Shown here: positions 6,150 through 13,478 of the stretch, in pieces
Layout: every line of letters starts with the position of its first letter
Numbering within the stretch: position 1 is the stretch's first letter
Source: Crenotrichaceae bacterium
Lineage (GTDB): Bacteria > Pseudomonadota > Gammaproteobacteria > Methylococcales > DRLZ01
Direction of reading: 5' to 3'
DNA length: 24,177 bases
Assembly (NCBI GenBank): GCA_011322755.1
Contig: DRLZ01000192.1
Coordinates: forward strand, 1-24,177
Notes under the pieces: model-generated
What the model saw: the letters and a program-made list of their open reading frames with translations, nothing else
Told to the model about the DNA's origin: nothing
The model's database searches: none
Program-made: the position numbers and the translations under genes

Positions 6150-8351
6150 CTAATACACGTCACGCTGATAACGTCGATTTTCCAACAAGCCGTCAATATA
6201 GGCTTCTGCTTCATGTTGGGTTTTATCGCCTTCCTGTACAACTGTATCGATCAAAGCCTTGTGAACGTCGTGAGCCATGCGTTCCGCATCTCCACAGATA
6301 TAAAAGTAAGCACCTTTTTCAAACCACTCGTAAATGGTTTTGGCTTTTTCCATTATCCGGGTCTGGACATAGATTTTATCTTTCTGATCACGAGAGAAGG
6401 CTAGGTCGAGATGGGTTAGCAAGCCATCTTCATGCATTTTGGTAAGTTCATCCGCATAGAGAAAATCGCTGGCTTGGTGCTGGTCACCAAAAAATAGCCA
6501 GTTTTCACCTGAAGCGTTTGTTGCTTTGCGCTCTTCCAGAAATGCGCGAAATGGAGCAAGTCCGGTTCCGGGGCCAACCATGATGATTGGCGTATCAGGG
6601 TCGTCAGGCAGGCTGAAATTTTTGTTGGCGTGGACATAGACTGCAATTTGCTGGTTTTCTTCAATGCGTTCAGCCAGAAAGGTGGAACATACGCCTTCAC
6701 GTTCACGCTCAAAAGCAGTGTATCTGACGGCACCAACCAGTAAATGGACTTGCCCTGGATGGGCTTTTAAACTGGATGCAATTGAGTACAAGCGTGCTGG
6801 CATTTTGCGCAATACATTAACAAAATCCTGGGCGCTGATGTCGCCAGCGGGGTAGTCTTTGACCAGGTCAATCATCTCACGACCCCAAGTGTATTCATTA
6901 AACTGTTTACTGTGTTGTTTTTCCAGCAATGTTTTAATCGCATCACTGCCGATCAAGTCGGCATATTTTTCCATATTGACCCGGCTCAAAGCTGTAATAT
7001 CAAGCTTGTGCAGAAATGCATCGCGCAGTGGAAGCGTTTGTTTGGATACCGTTACTGGCTGATTGCCATCCATTTGAAGGGCTGCCAGTAGTTCCTCGAC
7101 ATACGCTATGTTGTTTAGTGGATAAACGCCAAGTGCGTCACCTGGCTCATAGCTTAATCCGGAATCGCCCAGTTCAATTTCGATGTGGCGGGTTTCTTTC
7201 GCTGATCCTTCACCGTTCAAGTTGATGTTTAACGAGACAGAAGCAAAATAAGGGTTGGTTTTGGAAAATCCGGATTTATCTTTGGAGACAGTGCTGCCAG
7301 CTGCCTGCACTGAACCGCCTGCTTGTTCAGCAACATCAGCATAAAACTCCAGCACATCTTCCATCCACTGTTCAGCAGGCTCTTCAAAATCAAGGTCTGC
7401 ATCAACCCGATCCAATACCCGGGTAGCGCCAAGGTTTTCCAGAAAACCATCAAAATCCTTGCCAGTCTGACAGTAAAATTCGTAACTGCTGTCTCCAAGT
7501 GCGAGTACAGAATATTTCAGGTTTCCAAGTTGTGGCGCTTCACCATTCTTGAAGAAACCATGCAGTTTCCCGGCTGTCAGCGGTGGATCGCCTTCTCCCT
7601 GGGTGCTGACGATGACAAACATGAGTTCCTCGTTTTCTAGCTTCGAGGTGTCATAGTCCATCATGTCTTCCAGACAGACATTGCAGCCGTTTGCTTTAGC
7701 TTTTTCAAACAGCTCGTTCGCCAGTTCCTCGCTATTACCGGTTTCCGAGCCAAACAAGATTGTCATCCTGGGCAAGCTGGAAACATCAGCTCCTGCAGAT
7801 GTTCCGCCAAATTCCATTGAGCCAAGACCGGCGCCGCTCTGTGCAGCAAAATAACCGCTGAGCCAGACCGTCTGTACTGTTTTCAGCGAAGTTGCGTTAA
7901 GTTTATTCAGCAAGTTGATTTGTTCAGGGGATAAAGGGCTTGTTGCTAGAGACGCATCGCTTGCAACCAGTGAGGCGGTGACTTCCATGACAGTACCATC
8001 TTCGGATAAAGGACCTTCGATGGTAATCGGCATGTGTTTGGAAATCGGCATGCCAGTGCCTGCAGTATCGGCTTCCATGAAGCGGCTGGAAACCGGTCCG
8101 TAAGCCATAAAAGCCAAGCCAGGGATGGCATCAGCGCCTTTTTGTGCTTTAATCGTAACAACTGCTTCGGCACTATTTTCGGATAACATGCGGATTTTGT
8201 CGCCTTTTTGCAGCCCGAGTCTGGTTATATCATCCGGGTGCAGCTCGACAGTTGATGTCTCATCCTGGTATTCCTCTTTCAACTTGCCGGCATTGAGCGA
8301 GGTTCCCTGTCGGCTAGTGCGCACAGGAACCAGAAGTAGTGTTTCTGACAT
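6150..8351 (-). CDS. Fusion of formylmethanofuran dehydrogenase subunit D-like domain with CysJ-type diflavin reductase
   Basis: A 733-residue cytoplasmic protein. Residues 1-115 resemble archaeal FwdD/FmdD, the lobe that helps bind the molybdopterin dinucleotide cofactor: RTSRQGTSLNAGK, VELHPDDITRLGLQKGDKI, GLAFMAYGPVSSR and DTAGTGMP. Residues 138-172 match the CysJ leader (LSPEQINLLNKLN, VWLSGYF). Next come an FMN flavodoxin domain (195-340: GSETGNSEE, STQGEGDPP, LGDSSYEFYC), an FAD domain (365-580: RLYSIASS at 520) and an NADPH domain (588-733: GPGTGLAPFR, SRDQKDKIYVQ). It ends ENRRYQRDVY, like E. coli CysJ. SRDQK..YVQ favours NADPH. The ATG at 8351 has CGGAG 9 bases upstream, so the FwdD part is translated. 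It is divergent from fhcB, and no cysI lies nearby. I infer an electron-transfer subunit of the Fhc complex; the alternative is an unusual sulfite reductase flavoprotein. Confidence 0.9.
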   Translation of the reverse strand: MSETLLLVPVRTSRQGTSLNAGKLKEEYQDETSTVELHPDDITRLGLQKGDKIRMLSENSAEAVVTIKAQKGADAIPGLAFMAYGPVSSRFMEADTAGTGMPISKHMPITIEGPLSEDGTVMEVTASLVASDASLATSPLSPEQINLLNKLNATSLKTVQTVWLSGYFAAQSGAGLGSMEFGGTSAGADVSSLPRMTILFGSETGNSEELANELFEKAKANGCNVCLEDMMDYDTSKLENEELMFVIVSTQGEGDPPLTAGKLHGFFKNGEAPQLGNLKYSVLALGDSSYEFYCQTGKDFDGFLENLGATRVLDRVDADLDFEEPAEQWMEDVLEFYADVAEQAGGSVQAAGSTVSKDKSGFSKTNPYFASVSLNINLNGEGSAKETRHIEIELGDSGLSYEPGDALGVYPLNNIAYVEELLAALQMDGNQPVTVSKQTLPLRDAFLHKLDITALSRVNMEKYADLIGSDAIKTLLEKQHSKQFNEYTWGREMIDLVKDYPAGDISAQDFVNVLRKMPARLYSIASSLKAHPGQVHLLVGAVRYTAFEREREGVCSTFLAERIEENQQIAVYVHANKNFSLPDDPDTPIIMVGPGTGLAPFRAFLEERKATNASGENWLFFGDQHQASDFLYADELTKMHEDGLLTHLDLAFSRDQKDKIYVQTRIMEKAKTIYEWFEKGAYFYICGDAERMAHDVHKALIDTVVQEGDKTQHEAEAYIDGLLENRRYQRDVY

Positions 8352-8446
8352 GTTATTTTGCTCCGTAATTATCGTTGTCGGGCAGATGACGCATAGAGAA
8401 GCATAAAAAATACCAGCCCATTATTCAAGCGAAAGTGTATATAACA

Positions 8447-8476
8447 TATGTATTAATTGTGCTCTGTAACAGTCAA
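8447..8476 (-). promoter_or_regulatory. Promoter of the FwdD-CysJ fusion gene
   Basis: On the minus strand, TTGACT (8471-8476) and TACATA (8447-8452) are 18 bases apart. The predicted leader is about 90 bases. The -35 box lies inside the palindrome at 8472-8481. Confidence 0.55.
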
Positions 8477-8481
8477 TTGAC
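8472..8481. promoter_or_regulatory. Palindrome GTCAATTGAC, possible operator
   Basis: A perfect 10-base palindrome within AGTCAATTGACA. It overlaps the -35 box of the minus-strand promoter and also gives a consensus TTGACA (8477-8482) on the plus strand, although no good -10 box follows that. Its central place in a divergent region suggests a binding site, but a short palindrome can occur by chance. Confidence 0.35.
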
Positions 8482-8725
8482 ACGCAAATAACAGTGATAT
8501 CAGAGCGTGGGTAGAGGTTTATCCAGAACTTAACTTGATCGGGATTGAAATTGCTGATTGCTTGAATCAACACATTGCGAATAGAATAGACGATCATGAC
8601 AGTGAGAACCAATCCACTTGATAGTTAACGCATGTGGTTTCTGGATTCAGATTGTACAGCAAGCGCTAACTAGCATTGTATTCATTCACTGGTTTTCATG
8701 AAACATTAACTTTGAGGTATCGACC

Positions 8726-10060
8726 ATGAGCGAAGAATCCAAAGTCATCAAGAATGCCGTTTGCACATTCTGCGGATGTGTTTGTGACGACATCGAGTTA
8801 ACTGTCGATCCTGCCGGTAAACACATCACCAAAGCAAATAATGCCTGCGTATTAGGTAAAGCATGGTTTCTTGAGCATAAGGTTGAAGATTATCCGGTGG
8901 CGTTAATCGACGGCAAGGAAGCGTCATTGAAAGATGCAGTGGAAGCAGCAGCGCAAATTTTTGTGAGTGCCAAATTTCCGGCGATATACGGACTCAGTGA
9001 TACCACCTGTGAAGCACAGAAAGAAGCAGTTGCGATTGCTGATTATGTGAATGGCAATATCGACACCACGACTTCAGTTTGCCATGGCCCGACTGGTATG
9101 GCATTTCAAGGTGTTGGTGAAAGCACAGCAAGTCTGGGCGAAATTAAAAATCGCGCTGATTTTGTCATGTACTGGGGCGGAAATCCGGCAGAAGCTCATC
9201 CGCGACATTTTGAGCGATACGCAGTGACTGCCAAAGGTGCGAACACCCCGAATGGCAAGGATGATCGTCATGTTGCCATGGTTGATATTCGTCCGACACC
9301 CAGTTCTCTGATCGCAGACACTTTTTTACAGATCAAACCCGGCAGTGATTTTGAGCTGCTTTGGGCAATGCGGGCACTGGTAAAAGACGCTGCGCTGGAC
9401 GATTCTGTAGAAGAGCGTACCGGAATTTCCAAAGCTGTACTGGAAGAGTTAGTTGAGCGCATGAAAAATTGCCAGTTCGGCGTTATTTTCTTTGGTATGG
9501 GGTTGACCATGACTCGGGGCCGCCATTTTAATGCAGGCGCTTTACTGGAATTGGCGACTGATCTTAATCAGTATACTCATTTTGTTGCCTTGCCAACACG
9601 TGGGCATGGCAATGTAACAGGTGCAGATAATGTCGTCTCCTGGCAAACTGGTTTTCCGTTTGGAGTGAATTTTAATCGTGGCTATCCGCGTTTCAACCCA
9701 GGTGAATACACGACTTCGGACATATTAGGTAGAGGTGAAGCTGATGCGCTTTGTGTGATTGCTAGTGATCCTGCCTCAAATTTTTCAGCGAAAGCAATTG
9801 AGCATATCAAGAAAATTCCAGTGATTACTCTGGACCCAAAGCCAACCGTCACTAGTTCGCTCGCCAAGGTCGCATTTACCACGGCAACCTATGGTATCAA
9901 TGTGCCCGGAACAGTGTATCGAATGGATAATGTTGCGTTGAGTTTGCGACCAGCATTCGATTCGCCATTTCCAAGTGATCAAATGGTATTAAAAGCGATC
10001 AAGGAACGTGTTTGTGAGCTACGCGGCTTGAATCAGACAACGAAAACTACTGCGGCCTAA
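8726..10060 (+). CDS. fhcB: FhcB / FwdB-like subunit with intact cofactor-binding residues
   Basis: Homologue of the catalytic molybdopterin subunit of formylmethanofuran dehydrogenase (FwdB/FmdB), 444 residues. The N-terminus has C13-T-F-C16-G-C-V-C20-D-D and C41 (NNACVLGKAWF), an intact [4Fe-4S] motif. SVC119-H120-GPTGM corresponds to the metal-ligand Cys118/His119 of archaeal FwdB, and TR292GHGNVTGADNVVSWQTGFPF holds the conserved arginine. The segment FNRGYPRFNPGEYT is near-identical in style to archaeal proteins. In Methylorubrum, FhcB is reported to lack these cofactors, so this version looks redox-competent. GAGG lies 8 bases before the ATG. It is the first gene of fhcBADC, with fhcA starting 15 bases after its stop. 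The symbol is certain by context; actual Mo or W binding is inferred. Confidence 0.95.
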   Translation: MSEESKVIKNAVCTFCGCVCDDIELTVDPAGKHITKANNACVLGKAWFLEHKVEDYPVALIDGKEASLKDAVEAAAQIFVSAKFPAIYGLSDTTCEAQKEAVAIADYVNGNIDTTTSVCHGPTGMAFQGVGESTASLGEIKNRADFVMYWGGNPAEAHPRHFERYAVTAKGANTPNGKDDRHVAMVDIRPTPSSLIADTFLQIKPGSDFELLWAMRALVKDAALDDSVEERTGISKAVLEELVERMKNCQFGVIFFGMGLTMTRGRHFNAGALLELATDLNQYTHFVALPTRGHGNVTGADNVVSWQTGFPFGVNFNRGYPRFNPGEYTTSDILGRGEADALCVIASDPASNFSAKAIEHIKKIPVITLDPKPTVTSSLAKVAFTTATYGINVPGTVYRMDNVALSLRPAFDSPFPSDQMVLKAIKERVCELRGLNQTTKTTAA

Positions 10061-10075
10061 TTGCAAGGGGAAAAC

Positions 10076-11719
10076 ATGGCTTCCGCTCTTCGTATCAAAA
10101 ATGGCAAGGTTTACGATCCCATCAACAAAATTGACGGGAAAATCATGGATATTTGTATCAAGAACGGAAAAATCGTAAAAACTGTTCCCAAAAACACCCC
10201 GGTTATTGATGCGCATGGCATGGTGGTCATGCCTGGCGGGGTTGATATCCATTGTCATATCGCTGGTCACAAGGTCAATTTAGCGCGAAAATTTCAACCC
10301 GAAAGTAAACGTCACGATGTTTCTCCGCGGGTCAAGGCGCTTCGGTCTGGCACGGGTGGCTCTGTGCCTTCAACATTTACCACGGGCTATCGTTATGCAA
10401 CGTTAGGCTATACCACAGCAATGGAAGCGGCTGTTCCGCCACTGGGTGCTCGACATACCATCGAGGAGTTACATGATACGCCAGTCGTCGACAAGGGCTT
10501 TTATGTGCTGCTCGCGAATAATGTTTGTTTGAACCAGTTGCTTGAAAAAGGTCGTATGGAGGAATTTCGTGAAGCTGTTGCCTGGTGGATGAATGCCTCA
10601 AAAGCCTATGCGGTCAAGCTGGTTAATCCTGGTGGAGATGAGCCCTGGAAAGGACGTAAAAACTCCAATGTGGATAATATCGATTCTGAAATCAGTGGCT
10701 TTAACTTAACGCCACGAAAAATCATTAAAGCACTGATTGACGCAACCAGCGACTTAGGTTTGCCACATCCTGCACATATTCACTGCAATAATCTCGGTCA
10801 CAGCGGTAACTATAAAACAACGCTGGAAACCATGCGTACGGCTGAAGGTCGTCGTGTACATATTACCCACATTCAGTTTCACAGTTACGGCGGTGAGTTG
10901 AACAAAAACCCGGTTTCAGCTGCAGCTGAGATTTCAGATTTCATCAACGAAAATGACAACATTAGTGCTGATGTTGGCCAAGTCATGTTCGGTCAGGCAA
11001 CCATTATGACAGGTGATGCGCCACTGACCTGGACGCTGCGTAACATGACCAAAAGCAAATGGATCAATGCTGATACAGAATGCGAGAGTGGTTGCGGTAT
11101 TCTGCCATTTTCCTATCAGGAGAAAATTTATACCCATGCCCTGCAATGGGCAATTGGGCTAGAGTTGTTTCTGATGGCGAAAGACCCTTGGCGTATGGTG
11201 TTATCAACAGACCATCCCAATGGTGGTTCTTTTATGAACTATCCAAAGCTGATTCGCTTGTTAATGGATAAGGAGTTTCGTAATGAAGAAGCCGCCAGGG
11301 TTAATCAGAAAGCGATTGCCAAAACAGGATTACTTGATCTGGATCGGGAATACAGCCTCTATGAAATCGCGATAGTTTCCAGAGCCGGGCCAGCCAGGTT
11401 GCTTGGATTGAAAGATAAAGGTCATCTTGGGGTTGGTGCGGATGCAGATGTGACCATTTATGACGAAATGGATGACAAAGAGGCGATGTTTAATGCCGCA
11501 AGATATGTCATCAAAAGTGGTGAAATGTTTATTAATAATCACGAATTCTGCGCAGATACACAAGGTCGCCTGATTCATGTGGCGCCAGATTATGACAACA
11601 AGGTGGAAGATATTCTGCGTCCATTCTTTGAAGATTATTATACCATCCAGTTTGATAATTATGCGGTCGATGATTCCTATGTGCATGATGGAAAAGTGAT
11701 CCCAACAACCAGCGCATAA
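10076..11719 (+). CDS. fhcA: FhcA, formylmethanofuran hydrolase subunit (amidohydrolase fold)
   Basis: Subunit A of the formyltransferase/hydrolase complex, 547 residues. It is a zinc amidohydrolase that interconverts formyl-(methano)furan and formate. Catalytic features are present: GGVDIH59CH61IAG (HxH metal site), K181 in AVKLVNPGG (the lysine carbamylated in FwdA), histidines in AHIHCNN and ITHIQFHSYGG, and D379 in LSTDHPNGG. The C-terminal beta domain contains GHLGVGADADVTIYD. The start is the ATG at 10076, preceded by AAGGGG with 4-base spacing; an earlier TTG at 10061 is unlikely. It sits between fhcB and fhcD on the same strand. Nothing appears degenerate, so hydrolytic activity is expected whatever FhcB does. 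Confidence 0.97.
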   Translation: MASALRIKNGKVYDPINKIDGKIMDICIKNGKIVKTVPKNTPVIDAHGMVVMPGGVDIHCHIAGHKVNLARKFQPESKRHDVSPRVKALRSGTGGSVPSTFTTGYRYATLGYTTAMEAAVPPLGARHTIEELHDTPVVDKGFYVLLANNVCLNQLLEKGRMEEFREAVAWWMNASKAYAVKLVNPGGDEPWKGRKNSNVDNIDSEISGFNLTPRKIIKALIDATSDLGLPHPAHIHCNNLGHSGNYKTTLETMRTAEGRRVHITHIQFHSYGGELNKNPVSAAAEISDFINENDNISADVGQVMFGQATIMTGDAPLTWTLRNMTKSKWINADTECESGCGILPFSYQEKIYTHALQWAIGLELFLMAKDPWRMVLSTDHPNGGSFMNYPKLIRLLMDKEFRNEEAARVNQKAIAKTGLLDLDREYSLYEIAIVSRAGPARLLGLKDKGHLGVGADADVTIYDEMDDKEAMFNAARYVIKSGEMFINNHEFCADTQGRLIHVAPDYDNKVEDILRPFFEDYYTIQFDNYAVDDSYVHDGKVIPTTSA

Positions 11720-11765
11720 TGAATTCCACGATCGTTTAATACCAACTCATCATCAGACAAAAAAC

Positions 11766-12653
11766 ATGCTGATTAACACAACAGAAATCATTGATACTTT
11801 TGCCGAAGCATTCGAGATGTGGGGAAGCCGTGTCATCATCACCGCTGAAACCGAAAAATGGGCGATGGCAGCAGCGCGTTCCATGACTGGATTTGCGACT
11901 TCTGTAATTGGTTGCCGGTGTGAAGCAGGTATTGAACATCTAATCCCGGCTGATGACACGCCGGATGGACGACCGGGTGTTAGCGTTTTGCTGTTTGCAG
12001 GCAGTGCCAAAGGTGTCGGCAACCGGTTGGTCGAACGCGTTGGTCAATGTGTAATGACTTGTCCGACAACGGCTTGTTTTAATGGGCTGGAATCAACTGA
12101 GAGCGTTGTTGTTGGGGGTAAGCTCAGGTATTTTGGCGATGGTTATCAATCCAGTAAAGTGCTCGGTGGCCAACGCAGCTGGCGTATTCCGGTGATGGAA
12201 GGTGAGTTTTATGTCGATGAATCATTTGGCTTACAGCAAGCTGTTGGTGGTGGTAATTTTCTTGTGCTTGGTAAAGACCTGGGCGTTACCCTGGAAGCAG
12301 TCGAGGCAGCTGTTGATGCAATGCGTATCGCTGACATTATCTTGCCGTTTCCTGACGGCGTGGTTCGCAGTGGTAGTAAAATCGGCTCTAAATACAAGGA
12401 ACTGCCTGCATCAACCAATGATGCCTATTGTCCGAGCCTGAGAGGACGCGTACCAGAAACTGCATTGCCTGAGGATGTGACCTGTGTGCTTGAAATTGTC
12501 ATTGATGGTCTGAATGAAACCGCTGTTGCAGAGTCTATGCGGCTTGGTATCAATGCCGCTGCACGGGAAGGTGTTGTGCAGATTACAGCAGGTAACTATG
12601 GTGGTGATCTGGGACAATATCATTTGCAATTACATGACATTTTACGGGGTTAA
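11766..12653 (+). CDS. fhcD: FhcD, formylmethanofuran:tetrahydromethanopterin formyltransferase
   Basis: Moves the formyl group between tetrahydromethanopterin and the (methylo)furan carrier. The 295-residue length matches archaeal Ftr (about 297). Typical segments are the start (INTTEIIDTFAEAFEMWGSRVIITAE), FATSVIGCRCEAGIEH, TPDGRPGVSVLLF, RVGQCVMTCPTTACFNG, IPVMEGEFYVDES, and near the C-terminus AAREGVVQITAGNYGGDLGQYHLQL. The ATG at 11766 has only a weak ribosome site (ATCAGACA). It lies 46 bases after fhcA and 2 bases before fhcC. With FhcA it forms the C1 route from methylene-H4MPT oxidation to formate in methylotrophs. Confidence 0.97.
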   Translation: MLINTTEIIDTFAEAFEMWGSRVIITAETEKWAMAAARSMTGFATSVIGCRCEAGIEHLIPADDTPDGRPGVSVLLFAGSAKGVGNRLVERVGQCVMTCPTTACFNGLESTESVVVGGKLRYFGDGYQSSKVLGGQRSWRIPVMEGEFYVDESFGLQQAVGGGNFLVLGKDLGVTLEAVEAAVDAMRIADIILPFPDGVVRSGSKIGSKYKELPASTNDAYCPSLRGRVPETALPEDVTCVLEIVIDGLNETAVAESMRLGINAAAREGVVQITAGNYGGDLGQYHLQLHDILRG

Positions 12654-12655
12654 TC

Positions 12656-13462
12656 ATGAAGCTGGTTTTGCACACACAACCTGAAGTTCCGCTGGAAGCG
12701 GAAGTGATTAGTCCCGATTTCCTGAATGGTAAGACGGCTGATGAAGTTGCTGCACTGACACTATTTCATGGTAACAACGAAGTACCATTAAGTGAATTTT
12801 TTGACGTCAGCGGGGAAATCGAAAATGCTCATATCGAGGTAGAAGGTGATTTAACCAAAGTTAAACTGCTTGGTCATAAAATGTCCGATGGAAGTTTAAC
12901 CATCAAAGGTAGTGTTGGCGCTCACCTTGGAGCTGAAATGACTGGTGGGGAGATTCTGGTTGAGGGCAACGCTGGCGACTGGATTGGTCGTGAAATGTCC
13001 GGCGGTCGTATTATTATCAAAGGTGATGCAGGTCATTTAGTTGGTAGCGCAGTGCGTGGCAGTGCGACAGGAATGCTCGGCGGCGAAATTATCATTCAAG
13101 GTAACGCCAGGAATGAAGTGGGAAATGGCATGCGCAGAGGATTGATTGCCATTGGTGGTGACAGCGGTGATTTTACGGGTGTCAACATGAAGGCAGGAAC
13201 CATTTTTGTGCTCGGTAAACTCGGACAACGACCTGGCGCAGGTATGATAAGAGGCAGTATTATCTCTACTCAATCAGCTGAGTTGTTGCCGACGTTTACT
13301 TATAACACCACCTTCCAGCCCAGTTTTTTGAGGAATTACATGATTTATTTCCGTAAACTTGGTTTGGATATTCGCAAAGAATATATTGACGGTGAGTATC
13401 AGCGCTGGAGCGGAGATTCACTGGAATTGAATAAAGGTGAAATTTTGCTTTACGCTGATTAA
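12656..13462 (+). CDS. fhcC: FhcC, beta-helical subunit of the formyltransferase/hydrolase complex
   Basis: Subunit C (FwdC/FmdC-like, GXGXG family), 268 residues. It packs against FhcA, and in known complexes it helps hold the furan carrier. Residues about 75-205 contain tandem turns of a right-handed beta-helix built on G-x-x-G-x-x-M-x-G-G: HLGAEMTGGEILVEGNAG, WIGREMSGGRIIIKGDAG, LVGSAVRGSATGMLGGEIII and NEVGNGMRRGLIAIGG. A conserved C-terminal region follows (TFTYNTTFQPSFLRNY). The ATG at 12656 comes two bases after the fhcD stop, suggesting translational coupling. It is the last fhc gene; the next frame begins within 20 bases of its stop. Confidence 0.96.
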   Translation: MKLVLHTQPEVPLEAEVISPDFLNGKTADEVAALTLFHGNNEVPLSEFFDVSGEIENAHIEVEGDLTKVKLLGHKMSDGSLTIKGSVGAHLGAEMTGGEILVEGNAGDWIGREMSGGRIIIKGDAGHLVGSAVRGSATGMLGGEIIIQGNARNEVGNGMRRGLIAIGGDSGDFTGVNMKAGTIFVLGKLGQRPGAGMIRGSIISTQSAELLPTFTYNTTFQPSFLRNYMIYFRKLGLDIRKEYIDGEYQRWSGDSLELNKGEILLYAD

Positions 13463-13478
13463 AATCGTCTGCATTCAG

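Larger units (their letters stand above)
8352..8725. promoter_or_regulatory. Shared divergent control region between the FwdD-CysJ fusion and fhcB
   Basis: A 374-base region with no credible gene. It must hold the promoters of both transcription units. A minus-strand promoter for the fusion is visible at 8447-8476, overlapping a perfect palindrome. For fhcB I see only a weak candidate: TTGTAC (8652 region), then about 17-18 bases, then TTGTAT. A small inverted repeat, GCTA-AC-TAGC, lies between these two boxes. The length leaves room for a regulator, but I cannot identify which one. Confidence 0.5.

Noticed and set aside
6135..6151. Hairpin AGCATAC-AGG-GTATGCT as a terminator of the fusion gene
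   Set aside because: The stem is perfect, but it overlaps the stop codon and no T tract follows on the minus strand.
6150..8351. Annotating the fusion simply as sulfite reductase flavoprotein CysJ
   Set aside because: The C-terminal 600 residues are clearly CysJ-like, but the FwdD-like N-terminus, the fhc neighbourhood and the absence of cysI nearby make that name misleading.
8477..8482. Plus-strand promoter with consensus TTGACA for fhcB
   Set aside because: No acceptable -10 box at 16-18 bases downstream; the match is explained by the palindrome.
8421..8612. Minus-strand 63-residue frame in the divergent fhc region
   Set aside because: No ribosome site, no recognisable family, and it overlaps the proposed promoter; the region is better explained as regulatory DNA.
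13437..13478. GTG start for the MBL-fold protein
   Set aside because: It overlaps fhcC and would place a Cys-containing stretch before the signal sequence; ATG 13479 gives a normal signal peptide.
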